Below, piece by piece: positions 1 through 8,612 of a DNA stretch of 64,000 nt; positions within the stretch are counted from its first letter, which is position 1, and each line of letters begins with the position of its first letter. Origin of the DNA: Hahella sp. HNIBRBA332 (GTDB lineage Bacteria; Pseudomonadota; Gammaproteobacteria; Pseudomonadales; Oleiphilaceae); contig NZ_CP132203.1 of NCBI RefSeq assembly GCF_030719035.1, positions 5,660,501 through 5,724,500 on the forward strand, in the 5' to 3' direction. The position numbers and the translations under genes were made by a program. The notes below the pieces were generated by a model. The model was not told the DNA's origin. It was given only the letters and a program-made list of their open reading frames with translations, and ran no database searches.

Positions 1-311
1 CCATGGTGGCGCAGACCATGACGTTGCGCGACCGTTTCGAATGGCGCGGACTGGGCTGGATGCCGCACAGCGCCTTGCGAATCAGGCCGGAATTCGCGGA
101 TTTCGACGCCGAAGTGCGATTCGAGCTGAGCCCCAGCGACGCCAGGGAAAACAAAGCCTGCGAATGTCCGGCGGTGCTGCGCGGCGCCAAGTCGCCGACG
201 GAGTGCAAACTGTTCGCAACCCGGTGCACCCCCGACAATCCCATCGGCGCCTGCATGGTGTCTTCTGAAGGCGCTTGCGCCGCCCATTACAGCTACGGAC
301 ATACCCGCTGA
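1..311 (+). CDS. hypD: HypD, hydrogenase maturation factor (C-terminal part only)
   Basis: This is the 3' end of a gene that begins before the window. HypD is the iron-sulfur scaffold that, with HypC, carries the Fe(CN)2CO group assembled for [NiFe] hydrogenases in the cytoplasm. The visible ~100 residues show the family C-terminus: a region reading RGLGWMPHSALRIRPEFADF, a CECP cysteine pair, a CKLF segment, CTPDNPIGACMVSSEGAC, and an aromatic ending. The stop TGA (309-311) shares one base with the ATG of hypE (311), so the two genes are translationally coupled. The hydrogenase structural genes must lie to the left. The assignment rests on the cysteine motifs and the hypE neighbour. Confidence 0.93.
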   Translation, partial: MVAQTMTLRDRFEWRGLGWMPHSALRIRPEFADFDAEVRFELSPSDARENKACECPAVLRGAKSPTECKLFATRCTPDNPIGACMVSSEGACAAHYSYGHTR

Positions 312-1339
312 TGAGTCTGAATAACGACTTCGCCCACGACTGCGTGGAAATGATCCACGGCGGAGGCGGTCGCGCCATGCGCCGTCTGATTGACGATCTG
401 TTCCTGCAGGCCTTCGATAATCCTTTGCTGCGCGCTGGCGATGATCAGGCCTGTTTTCAGGTCGCTCCAGGCCGCATGGTCATGAGCACCGACAGCCATG
501 TAATATCGCCTTTGTTCTTCCCCGGCGGCGATATCGGGGCCCTGGCGGTGCACGGTACAGTAAACGACGTTTGCATGGCCGGCGCGGTTCCTCTGTATCT
601 GTCCGCCGCGTTCATATTGGAAGAAGGCTTTCCTCTTAGTGATTTGCGCCGCCTTGTGTTATCCATGGCGGAAGCCGCCCGGGAGGCGGGCGTAGTCATC
701 GTGACCGGCGACACCAAAGTGGTGGAGCGAGGTAAAGGCGATGGCGTCTTCATCACCACCACCGGCGTCGGGCGCCTGCCGGACCATGTTCATTGCAGCG
801 CAGCGCGCGTGGCGGTGGGGGACAAGATTCTGGTTAACGGTTTCCTGGGCGATCATGGCGTAGCGATTCTGTCGCAGCGGGAGAATCTGACGTTTGAAGC
901 CAATCTGCGCTCCGACAGCCAAAGCCTGCATGACCTGGTGGCGGCGATGATCGCCGTCGAACCGGATTTGCATTGCATGCGCGATCCCACCCGCGGCGGT
1001 CTGGCGGCGACCCTCAACGAAATATCGCAACAGGCGAATGTGGGCATGCGTTTACACGAGAAAACCATTCCCGTTCGGCAGGAAGTGCGCGCCGCCTGTG
1101 AATTCCTGGGGCTGGACCCTCTCTATGTCGCCAATGAGGGCAAGTTGGTCGCCTTCTGCGCGCCGGAGCGGGCTGACGCCCTGCTGCTGGCGATGCGGTC
1201 GCACCCGAAAGGCCGCGACGCCGCCATCATCGGCGAAGTCATCGAGGACGAGCGCCGCATGGTGCGTCTGCGCACGGGGTTCGGTGGAGAAAGAGTGGTG
1301 GACTGGCGCAGTGGCGACCCGCTGCCGCGCATTTGTTAG
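311..1339 (+). CDS. hypE: HypE, carbamoyl dehydratase for hydrogenase maturation
   Basis: HypE (342 aa) takes a carbamoyl group from HypF onto its C-terminal cysteine and dehydrates it with ATP to a thiocyanate, the source of the CN ligands of the [NiFe] hydrogenase iron. It is an AIR-synthase/PurM-like ATP-binding protein. The N-terminus has HGGGGRAM; later come the VTGDTKVVERGKGDG segment and MRDPTRGGLA. The protein ends in the family-diagnostic PRIC, so the acceptor cysteine is present. I chose the ATG at 311, which overlaps the hypD stop, over an in-frame start 36 bases upstream inside hypD. The length is normal. The gene closes a hyp operon that enters from the left. Confidence 0.95.
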   Translation: MSLNNDFAHDCVEMIHGGGGRAMRRLIDDLFLQAFDNPLLRAGDDQACFQVAPGRMVMSTDSHVISPLFFPGGDIGALAVHGTVNDVCMAGAVPLYLSAAFILEEGFPLSDLRRLVLSMAEAAREAGVVIVTGDTKVVERGKGDGVFITTTGVGRLPDHVHCSAARVAVGDKILVNGFLGDHGVAILSQRENLTFEANLRSDSQSLHDLVAAMIAVEPDLHCMRDPTRGGLAATLNEISQQANVGMRLHEKTIPVRQEVRAACEFLGLDPLYVANEGKLVAFCAPERADALLLAMRSHPKGRDAAIIGEVIEDERRMVRLRTGFGGERVVDWRSGDPLPRIC

Positions 1340-1364
1340 AGCCCGGCGGCGTCACGGCGACAAA

Positions 1365-2615
1365 CTAATAATGTTTCTGCCGCGCTCGCTCCAGCGCCGC
1401 CTGGGTGCGATCTATATCCCGCGCCACCATAAATTCGGTGAAAATTCTTACCGCTTCATCCGCCATCGCTTTAGGGGAGTCACGATCAAAAAATTGTGAG
1501 ATGCCCGCAGCGGATTGCAGTAATTCCGCACCTGCGCGAATGAAATAATCGTCGCCATGGGTAGCGCGCAGATTGGTGGAAATTTTGCCGACCTTAACAT
1601 TCAAAGCCCCCTGCACATCCGCCCTGCCGATAAACGCCAGAAATTTCTTCGCCGGTTCTTTATTGGCGGAATTAACCGGCAACAGAAAGACATCCGTCGG
1701 CGCCTCTTCGTAACGGGGCAGGTCGGGATTAATGACCGGGAAAGGCGCAAAACGGAAATCCTCCGCCAGATCTCCCGGCAGCGTGCTGCTGAAAAAGTTG
1801 CCCATCAACAACATGCCCGCGTGTCCGCGATAGAGCTGTGGCAGCGACTGTTTCCAGTCCCACTCCCGGTGCAGTTTGTGGTCGATAAAACAGTCTTTGT
1901 CCAACAGGGTTTTCCAATGCTCGAAAACGTCGCGTACGCGTGGATCCATGTAGGAGACAAGTCCGCTGGTCAGCTCCCGGTGAAAGGCCAACCCGTTGAT
2001 GCGCAGGTTGAGATAATCGAACCAGGCGGCGGCGGTCCAGTGATAATGGGTTCCAATCGTGAAGGGAGCGACGCCGGCTTTGCGCATGTCCTCGCACATT
2101 TTCAACAAGCCGTTCCAGTCTTGCGGCGGTTGCAGACCCAGACGGCGAAACAGGGACTGTCGGTAATAAAGTCCCCATTGATAGTAAGAATATGGAACCG
2201 CGTAAATACGGCCCCGCCAGGAGACCGTGTCTTTAATCGCGTCGGTGTAATCCGCGTCGAAATTTTGCGCCCGCCACAGATCGTCGATGGGCTCTACAAA
2301 ACCTTGACGCACATATTGCAGTAGCCGCTCTCCCGCCTGCCAATACAGCACGTCGGCGGGTTCGTTTTTGCTCAGCCAACGCTCAATGCCGCCCTTATAA
2401 GCGTCCTCATCATAGGCCAGCCAACGCACGCTGATGTCCGGATTTTCCTTCTCGAACTGACGGGACAATTCATTGAACGCCGCCCGCTGGTCGCCGCTGA
2501 ACACCATCAGCGCCACTTTGAGTTCCTGCGCTTGCGTAGTATGGATCTGAATCAACATTCCAAACGCCAATCCCAGGAACGCGAATAACCACTTTCTATC
2601 CTTACCGCCTAACAT
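1365..2615 (-). CDS. extracellular solute-binding protein, family 1 (orphan)
   Basis: A 416-aa secreted protein with a hydrophobic N-terminus and a signal-peptidase-I-like site after about residue 29 (TTQAQ-EL). The mature part resembles periplasmic sugar-binding proteins of ABC importers (SBP_bac_1). It starts with a beta-strand segment (ELKVALMVFSGDQRAAF), followed by QFEKENPDISVRW and the ADVLYWQAGERL segment. The closing helical region (FTEFMVARD) is also typical. No permease or ATPase gene is next to it. It converges on hypE with a 25-bp gap and is followed upstream by an unrelated gene. It may feed a distant transporter or act as a periplasmic ligand sensor. The ligand cannot be told from sequence. 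Confidence 0.85.
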   Translation of the reverse strand: MLGGKDRKWLFAFLGLAFGMLIQIHTTQAQELKVALMVFSGDQRAAFNELSRQFEKENPDISVRWLAYDEDAYKGGIERWLSKNEPADVLYWQAGERLLQYVRQGFVEPIDDLWRAQNFDADYTDAIKDTVSWRGRIYAVPYSYYQWGLYYRQSLFRRLGLQPPQDWNGLLKMCEDMRKAGVAPFTIGTHYHWTAAAWFDYLNLRINGLAFHRELTSGLVSYMDPRVRDVFEHWKTLLDKDCFIDHKLHREWDWKQSLPQLYRGHAGMLLMGNFFSSTLPGDLAEDFRFAPFPVINPDLPRYEEAPTDVFLLPVNSANKEPAKKFLAFIGRADVQGALNVKVGKISTNLRATHGDDYFIRAGAELLQSAAGISQFFDRDSPKAMADEAVRIFTEFMVARDIDRTQAALERARQKHY

Positions 2616-2725
2616 AGCGCCGTTTCGCCCTCCAGGCGGCGCAGTGGATGAGTGCGCCGCACCGTAATATTTCAGGTAACCGCTAATAGCCTAGACCCTG
2701 TCGGCGCATCCAGCCACCCGAGGAC

Positions 2726-3694
2726 TTACGCCATCACCCTCACCGGTCCGCGATCATGAGGTCCGTTCAGCACACACTCCGGTCCCACAGGAACAATGCG
2801 CGTGGGATTGATGGTGACGTGGCTGTAGTAGTAATGGCGCTTGATATGCGCCAGATTGACGGTCTCCGCCACTTGCTCATGCTGATACAGCTGACGCATG
2901 TACTGGCTGAGATTGGGAAAGTCGGCGATCCGACGCAGGTTACATTTGAAATGGCCGTAGTAAACCGTGTCGAAACGGATCAAAGTAGTGAATAAACGCC
3001 AGTCCGCCTCTGTCAGATACTCTCCCGCCAGGAAAGGCTGCTGCGCCAGAATCGCCTCCACTCTGTCGAGAGCGGCGAAAAGTTCGCTGAACGCTTCTTC
3101 GTAGGCTTCCTGGGTGGTGGCGAAGCCGCAGCGATATACGCCATTGTTGATCTGGGCGTACACCCATTCGTTCACAGCGTCGATGCGTTCCCGCATGGGC
3201 TCAGGATAAAAGTCAGCGTGATTGCCGGTCAGATCGTTAAATGCGTCATTGAACATGCGGATAATCTCCGCAGACTCGTTGTTGACGATCGTCTGCGTCT
3301 GCTTGTCCCATAACACCGGCACAGTGACGCGCCCGCTGTATTGCGCATGCGCCTTCAGGTAAAGCTGGTACATGAAATCAGCGCCATACAGGTGATCCGG
3401 CAGCCCCTTTTTCGCGTCAAACTCCCAGCCGTTATCCATCATGTCCGGCGACACGACGGAAACGCTGATGTGAGACTCCAGTCCTTTCAACTTGCGGAAG
3501 ATCAGAGTGCGATGAGCCCAGGGGCAGGCCAGACTGACATACAGGTGATAACGTCCCGACTCCGCCGGAAATCCATCGTCCCCCGCAATGCTGACGCGAC
3601 GACGAAAACGGGACGCCTCACGCTCGAACCTGCCTCCGCTCTTGGCCGTATCGTACCATTGATCACGCCAGACTCCGTCGACCAGCAATCCCAT
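2726..3694 (-). CDS. yqjG: glutathionyl-hydroquinone reductase (YqjG/ECM4 family)
   Basis: A 322-aa cytosolic enzyme of the Xi-class glutathione transferases, which reduce glutathionyl-hydroquinones using a catalytic cysteine and release glutathione. The catalytic motif CPWAHR is at about residue 55 in the context YHLYVSLACPWAHRTLIFRK. A GSH-binding NNESAEIIRMFN follows near residue 130. The C-terminal helical domain includes NNGVYRCGFATTQEAYEEAF and a family-typical ITGIxPxRIVPxGP-like end (here TINPTRIVPVGP). The length matches the family. It stands alone on the minus strand between the solute-binding protein and a GlxA-type regulator. It probably serves in detoxification or oxidative-stress metabolism. 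Confidence 0.92.
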   Translation of the reverse strand: MGLLVDGVWRDQWYDTAKSGGRFEREASRFRRRVSIAGDDGFPAESGRYHLYVSLACPWAHRTLIFRKLKGLESHISVSVVSPDMMDNGWEFDAKKGLPDHLYGADFMYQLYLKAHAQYSGRVTVPVLWDKQTQTIVNNESAEIIRMFNDAFNDLTGNHADFYPEPMRERIDAVNEWVYAQINNGVYRCGFATTQEAYEEAFSELFAALDRVEAILAQQPFLAGEYLTEADWRLFTTLIRFDTVYYGHFKCNLRRIADFPNLSQYMRQLYQHEQVAETVNLAHIKRHYYYSHVTINPTRIVPVGPECVLNGPHDRGPVRVMA

Positions 3695-3819
3695 AATCCC
3701 CGTCCTCCCAATGCATCTGTCAAAAGCTCACCTTAGAAGCTATATCATTGAATAAAAAGCTTAAAAATTGCGTTAAAAGGTTCGAATAAAGGGAAAGGAT
3801 CTGAGGGTGGACAGAGGCC

Positions 3820-4806
3820 TCAACCACGGCTTTTGCGGAAAGCGTCCGGACTGACGCCGAAACGCTGACGGAACATTTTGCAGAGATGACTGACATCCTG
3901 CGCGCCAATTTCGTCAGCGAGCGCAGCCAGACTATGGTGAGAGTTCAGCAAGCGCCAACGCACATGTTGCAGGCGCATTTCCCGCCAGTAAGCTCGCGCC
4001 GTGCAGTCGAACTCGGCCATAAAGAGGCGATCCAGTTGGCGACGACTGACCCCAATGGCGGCGGCGATATCGTCCACATTGAAGGCGTCTCCCAACCACT
4101 GACGCATCAGGCTGGTCGCCCGCCCAACGCTGCGGCCGGGTCCACTTTCGCGGGACAGCGATTTCAGCGGATGGGTTTCACTGCGCGCCTCATCCACCAG
4201 CATATCCGCCAGGCCTTTCAGGGCCCGGGTTCTCCCGCAATGACGCGCCAACAACTCCACCGCCAGATCCACGGCGGCGACGCCTCCCGCACAGCTTATG
4301 CGCTTACCGTCGAAGCAGTACAACTGCCCGGTGCGGACCTCAATACGGGGAAAAGCGACCTGAAACTCCTGCACATGGCGCCAGTGCATCGCCACTTTGG
4401 CGCCCTGCAGCAGACCCGCAGCGGCCAGCAGAAAACAGGCGTTATCGATACTGACCAGCGATAATCCCTGTGCGGCGGCCTTGCGCAGCAGAGGCCCGTA
4501 TTCGCTGGCCAGCTCCATGCTGCGACGGGCGGTGCGGCCTCCAAAAACCACCAGATAGTCAAAATCGGTAAGGCGCGTCTGCGCCGCTGTTTCTTGCACT
4601 TCAATGGCGACCCCGCTACTGGAGACAATCGTCCCCGGCTCCAGGCCCAGCACGCGCCAGGCGCAATAACGCTGCGCGCTGTAATCCTCTTCGTCAGCAC
4701 TGAAACGCAACTTATCCAGAAATCCACCGAAAGGCAGCATGGTGAACTCTGGCAACGGCAGCAATAGAAAGCGCACGTCCGGGGTAGATGGTGCAGGTTG
4801 AGTCAT
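3820..4806 (-). CDS. GlxA-family transcriptional regulator (DJ-1/PfpI + AraC)
   Basis: A 328-aa regulator with two domains. Residues ~10-190 form a DJ-1/PfpI-like fold (DVRFLLLPLPEFTMLPFGGF, the DYLVVFGG strand, SIDNACFLLAAAGLL), which in GlxA proteins is a ligand-sensing, catalytically inert domain. Residues ~220-325 form an AraC-type double helix-turn-helix (IAAAIGVSRRQLDRLF and AQDVSHLCKMFRQRFGVSPDAFR). I chose the ATG at 4806 (MTQPAPS) rather than a TTG 30 bases upstream. It is divergent from the LysE-family exporter at 4933, with 126 bp between them, so it may control that gene, though no operator was identified. Relatives control choline, carnitine or amino-acid catabolism. The effector here is unknown. 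Confidence 0.88.
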   Translation of the reverse strand: MTQPAPSTPDVRFLLLPLPEFTMLPFGGFLDKLRFSADEEDYSAQRYCAWRVLGLEPGTIVSSSGVAIEVQETAAQTRLTDFDYLVVFGGRTARRSMELASEYGPLLRKAAAQGLSLVSIDNACFLLAAAGLLQGAKVAMHWRHVQEFQVAFPRIEVRTGQLYCFDGKRISCAGGVAAVDLAVELLARHCGRTRALKGLADMLVDEARSETHPLKSLSRESGPGRSVGRATSLMRQWLGDAFNVDDIAAAIGVSRRQLDRLFMAEFDCTARAYWREMRLQHVRWRLLNSHHSLAALADEIGAQDVSHLCKMFRQRFGVSPDAFRKSRG

Positions 4807-4932
4807 TTTCAGGCGCGGAGTTTCCTTGAGTCCCAATGACCAAAATCTACCTTAATACGGCCAATAATTACCATTGAAATCCGCGCTTGCGCCTTAGACT
4901 GCTCACATCACCCATTCACCACGGCGTTAACA

Positions 4933-5544
4933 ATGACTCTGCAAACCTGGCTTCTGTTTCTGGCCGCCACCGCCGGTCTGTCCTGCTCTCCCGGTCCTAA
5001 CGGTCTGCTTGCGCTGACCCATGGCGCTCTTTATGGACGCGTCCGCGCGGTCTTTACCATTGCCGGTGGTGTACTGGGATTTCTTCTGCTGATGCTATTG
5101 TCCATGTTCGGCGTCGGCGCCTTGTTGCAGTCCTCGGAGACCGCTCTGACCGTGCTGCAATGGCTGGGTGGGGCTTATTTGATCGGATTGGGGATACAGC
5201 AATGGCGCGCGCCGGGGCTGCATTTGCAGTTACAGGACGAAGCCGCCCGCAAGAACAATGCGCGCCTGTTTCGTCAGGGCGCGCTGGCCGCCCTATCCAA
5301 CCCCAAGGTGCTGATTTTCTTCGCCGCCTTTCTACCGCAGTTTGTTGATCCGCAGCAGGCGTTACCCGGCCAGTTCGCCATCATGGCGTTGACTTTCGCC
5401 ATGATCGAATTCACGGTTGAGGTGCTGTTGGCGCAGGCTGCGCATCGTATCGGGCCGAAGCTGGAGAAACATGGCAAGCGCTTCAATCAGATTTGCGGCG
5501 GCCTCTTTATTCTCATCGGTCTCGCCTTGCCGCTCTCTCGCTGA
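4933..5544 (+). CDS. LysE/RhtB-family amino-acid exporter
   Basis: A 203-aa inner-membrane protein of the LysE translocator family, which exports amino acids or related small solutes using the proton gradient. The family's N-terminal signature is present (SCSPGPNGLLALTHGALYGR, residues ~17-37). About five or six hydrophobic segments follow, with the typical KNNARLFRQGALAALSNPKVLIFFAAFLPQF region as short overlapping blocks in the middle. Length is standard. It lies divergently from the GlxA-type regulator upstream, a common arrangement in which the regulator senses the exported compound. The next gene (SPFH) converges on it with a terminator between. Substrate is not predictable. Confidence 0.9.
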   Translation: MTLQTWLLFLAATAGLSCSPGPNGLLALTHGALYGRVRAVFTIAGGVLGFLLLMLLSMFGVGALLQSSETALTVLQWLGGAYLIGLGIQQWRAPGLHLQLQDEAARKNNARLFRQGALAALSNPKVLIFFAAFLPQFVDPQQALPGQFAIMALTFAMIEFTVEVLLAQAAHRIGPKLEKHGKRFNQICGGLFILIGLALPLSR

Positions 5545-5552
5545 AGCGGCAA

Positions 5553-5585
5553 TAAAAAAGGGCGCTCCGCTCAGCGGGCGCCCCT
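5553..5585 (-). terminator. intrinsic terminator, mainly for the SPFH gene
   Basis: A stem GGGCGC-T-CCGC / GCGG-GCGCCC (5560-5583, one bulged T, 3-nt loop) lies between two convergent genes. Read on the minus strand it is followed by TTTTTTATT, a classic intrinsic terminator for the SPFH gene. On the plus strand the tail is only CTTTG, so it would be weaker for the LysE-family gene. Confidence 0.8.
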
Positions 5586-5611
5586 TTGACGACGGGTATT
5601 GGCGAGTAAGA

Positions 5612-6952
5612 TCACTCGCCTTTACCAATCTCCCGGTCGTAAGCCAGACGCTTGGCGGCGTCCAGCGTCAGCATTTGCATAAAGGCGGTGACTTCCGTAT
5701 CGGAGCCCTGCGGGGCGCCAGCGCCAGCTCCGCCACCAAAGACATTGGTCGGCACGGAACGGCGAGCAAAAGCGTCCGCCCACAGTTTGTGAATTTCGAT
5801 TTCCGCATCCAGTTTTTGCGCCAACGCGTTATCCGCTTTCAGGATCACTTCTTTCTGGTAGGCTTCCGCTTCCGCCAGCGTGCGCTTGGTTTCCGCCTCA
5901 ATGCGAGCTTTTTCCAGGTTGATCTCGGCGGTTTCCTTCTCGATGCGGGCCTGCTCTTTCATCTTGGTCGCGGCGGTCACCGCTAACTGCTTATCGGTTT
6001 CCGCTTCAGTGGTTTTCTGAATCTGATCCACTTTGGCTTTGGCCTGACGCTCCGCTACTTCGCGCTCGCCGCGAGCGATCGCCAACAGGCGCTGCTCTTC
6101 TTCCTGAATCCGCTGCTCACGGGCAATAGCGCGGTCAGCGCTGGCCTTCTGCTTCAATTGCATACGCTCGACAAAGCGATTGTTGGGCGTCATATCAGTG
6201 ATACGCGCATCCACCACGCTAATGCCAAACTGGGTGAACTTCTGATCCTTGCGTCGAGGGGCTCCGTTGGCGTCCGTGACTTTACGCACTACGAACACCG
6301 CTTTGGCTTCGTCGCCGTACTCTTCCTGAGAGGCTCCCAGCGAAACGTTGGCGGAACCGGAAATTTTACGCTGCGAGCTGATCAGCATTTCCTCGCGCTT
6401 GACGATGTAAATGCCATTGGACATCTGGTTTTCGAATTCCGTGTTGAACTCGGTGCGTCCGCCGCTGTAGTAATCCTCCGCGCTCATCAGCGATGCAGTG
6501 GCCTGCAGGGTTTCCTTGAACGCAGGAATCAACGCCGTGCGCAGCAGGTTGGCGGGAGTGCGGTATTCATGGGCCAGGCGGGTGAAGCCTTCCTGATCGG
6601 TGGGAATGCTGAAGCGAACGGTGGCTTCCGCCGCGGCGTCCACCTGATCCAAAAACATGATTTTCAGCGGCGGCAACGCGGCGCTGGTTTCAGAATTTTC
6701 CACTTCAACGTAGGAAACGGTGCTGTCCCCGCCTTTCACCGCTTGCACGGTCAGGGCGCGTTTCCAGGCGTTCCAGCGTCCCCATAGATAAAACTGATAG
6801 CCCACGTCGGACACCACGTGCTCATCGCCCAAAATCGTTCTGACGTGATACACATAGCCGGGCTCGGCGTAAAAGATACTGTTCCAGGTAACGACAACAG
6901 TCAGGACAAGGCCTGTCAGGATGGATATCAATCCAATTGATAAATTGCGCAT
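5612..6952 (-). CDS. SPFH/band-7 domain membrane protein
   Basis: A 446-aa protein with one N-terminal membrane anchor (LSIGLISILTGLVLTVVVTW, residues ~4-23). A band-7/SPFH domain follows at roughly residues 25-270, including FGISVVDARITDMTPNNRFVE, a canonical SPFH strand. After that comes a long charged coiled coil (~270-400) rich in Glu, Ala, Lys and Arg (ASADRAIAREQRIQEEEQRL, then alternating KEK/EAE heptads). Such proteins oligomerise at membranes and organise microdomains or modulate proteases (HflK/HflC, flotillin, stomatin). No partner protease gene is adjacent, and it is longer than HflC, so a specific name is not justified. It is monocistronic with its own terminator. Confidence 0.88.
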   Translation of the reverse strand: MRNLSIGLISILTGLVLTVVVTWNSIFYAEPGYVYHVRTILGDEHVVSDVGYQFYLWGRWNAWKRALTVQAVKGGDSTVSYVEVENSETSAALPPLKIMFLDQVDAAAEATVRFSIPTDQEGFTRLAHEYRTPANLLRTALIPAFKETLQATASLMSAEDYYSGGRTEFNTEFENQMSNGIYIVKREEMLISSQRKISGSANVSLGASQEEYGDEAKAVFVVRKVTDANGAPRRKDQKFTQFGISVVDARITDMTPNNRFVERMQLKQKASADRAIAREQRIQEEEQRLLAIARGEREVAERQAKAKVDQIQKTTEAETDKQLAVTAATKMKEQARIEKETAEINLEKARIEAETKRTLAEAEAYQKEVILKADNALAQKLDAEIEIHKLWADAFARRSVPTNVFGGGAGAGAPQGSDTEVTAFMQMLTLDAAKRLAYDREIGKGE

Positions 6953-7189
6953 GGGGATTCCACAAGGTAGGTAAAAAAACCGGCGTATCTTAGAGAAAAA
7001 TTAATTTTTGGTAAATAACGCCAAACTTCAGGTTTATGACCGCCTTCACACTCCCGCCACATGCAGGCGAATGTGGAAAAACTTAGGAAATGACGCCCTC
7101 AGAACGCTCCTGAGCTTAACGGCGTCGGGAAAAGCCGCTAGATTACTTGGTGAAGCGACCTATCCTGACCAAGCCAAGCGGAAACCGAC
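6953..7189. other. intergenic region between divergent SPFH and sensor-kinase genes
   Basis: This 237-bp gap must hold the promoters of two divergent genes. It contains an inverted repeat CCACAT-N8-ATGTGG at 7057-7076 that could be an operator. A plus-strand reading frame of 67 codons from 7008 has no ribosome-binding site or recognisable product, and I do not consider it a gene. Confidence 0.5.
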
Positions 7190-8572
7190 GTGCGCATTCA
7201 ATCCAAACTAATTCTGGCGCTGTTGATCGCCACCACGGCCATGTTCGCCGCCATGTATTCTCTGATGCAGTGGAGCTTTGACCGCGGTTTCCTAGATTAC
7301 GTCAATCGTCGCGATCTGCAGCGGCAGGAGACGCTGATCAACAATCTCCAGCGTTTCTATCGGCATACCGGCAGTTGGGAGCCCCTGCGCCACGATCATA
7401 ATTTGTGGCGGCGAATGTTGGAGGCGGACGAAGACGACCAGCAACCCTGGCGGCCGCCTCGCCGCAACGAAGATGACCGTCCCGACCGACCGCATCCGCC
7501 GCGTCCGCCATCATTGTTGGACGCGGACAAGCAGGTGGTGACGGGCCGCTTTCGCAGGGATTTCATCATGGCCCCGATCACGTTGGGCGATCAGACTATC
7601 GGGTGGCTGGCGCTGCCGCCGCGCGTGCGGGTGACGGAGCAAAATGACCTGGCGTTCAGTCAGAGCCAGGATAAGGCGTTCCTGGTCATCAGTACGCTGA
7701 TGGTGGCCATCGCCCTGCTTATTGCGTTACCCCTGGCGCGCCAGTTCGTCACCCCCATCAAACGCCTCGCCGCCGCCACCCGGCAGCTGGCGCAGGGCGC
7801 GTATGACGTGGAGCTGAAAGTCTCTGGCAAAGACGAGCTGGGGCAACTGGCGCGGGATTTCCATCAACTGGCGCAAACGCTCCAGTCCAATGAAACCGCG
7901 CGACGACGCTGGATTGCGGATATTTCCCACGAACTGCGCACGCCCCTGGCCATCGCCAAGGGCGAGCTGGAGGCGCTGGTGGACGGCGTACGCCCCACCA
8001 ATCGCGATAATCTACTGTCCATTCAGCAGGAGATCGAACACCTGCAAAAGCTGATCAACGACCTGTACGAGTTGACCAACGCTGAGGTGGGCGCGCTGCG
8101 TTATCAAAAAGACGAAGAGGACTTGCGTCTAATTCTGCAGCACGCGCTGGACAGGCATAACGCTAATTTTACCGCCGCCGGCTTTCAACTGATTCACGAT
8201 TTAGCCCCCAGCCCCGCTATGGTGTGGGCGGACGCTACGCGATTAAGCCAGTTGCTGGACAACCTGTTGAGCAATACCTGTAAATACGCCGACCCCAGCG
8301 CCCAGGTGCGCGTCTCTCTCAATGTCGACCATGATCATGTGCGACTGCGCATCGAGGACTCCGGACCCGGCGCGCCGGACGAAGCCCTGCCCAAGCTGTT
8401 CGATCATCTTTACCGGGTGGAGAACTCACGCAATCGCAATACCGGCGGTTCCGGTCTGGGACTGGCGATTTGCCGCAAAATCGTCGAAGCTCATGAAGGC
8501 GATATCAGCGCCTCCCGTTCAACTCTAGGCGGACTGGCAATCGACGTGATCCTGCCGGCCTATCACGAGTGA
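7190..8572 (+). CDS. baeS: BaeS-like envelope-stress sensor histidine kinase
   Basis: A 460-aa inner-membrane histidine kinase, starting at GTG 7190. TM1 is residues ~6-25, a periplasmic segment ~26-162, TM2 ~163-184, HAMP ~182-235, and the HisKA domain has its phospho-acceptor His247 in DISHELRTPLAIAKGEL. The HATPase domain has LLDNLLSNTCKYA (N box), DSGPG (G1) and GGSGLGLA (G2). It would autophosphorylate and pass phosphate to the response regulator 40 bp downstream. The periplasmic part holds an unusual Pro/Asp/Arg-rich stretch (residues ~79-108) that could bind metal or be disordered. The BaeS label follows from the very BaeR-like partner; the inducing signal is unknown. Confidence 0.85.
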   Translation: MRIQSKLILALLIATTAMFAAMYSLMQWSFDRGFLDYVNRRDLQRQETLINNLQRFYRHTGSWEPLRHDHNLWRRMLEADEDDQQPWRPPRRNEDDRPDRPHPPRPPSLLDADKQVVTGRFRRDFIMAPITLGDQTIGWLALPPRVRVTEQNDLAFSQSQDKAFLVISTLMVAIALLIALPLARQFVTPIKRLAAATRQLAQGAYDVELKVSGKDELGQLARDFHQLAQTLQSNETARRRWIADISHELRTPLAIAKGELEALVDGVRPTNRDNLLSIQQEIEHLQKLINDLYELTNAEVGALRYQKDEEDLRLILQHALDRHNANFTAAGFQLIHDLAPSPAMVWADATRLSQLLDNLLSNTCKYADPSAQVRVSLNVDHDHVRLRIEDSGPGAPDEALPKLFDHLYRVENSRNRNTGGSGLGLAICRKIVEAHEGDISASRSTLGGLAIDVILPAYHE

Positions 8573-8612
8573 CGCCGGCCGACCTTATCTGAATACAGCG
8601 GAGACAACGCAC

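Noticed and set aside
7008..7211. 67-codon plus-strand frame before the sensor kinase
   Set aside because: It has no ribosome-binding site or recognisable protein character, lies in a divergent promoter region and overlaps the kinase start.
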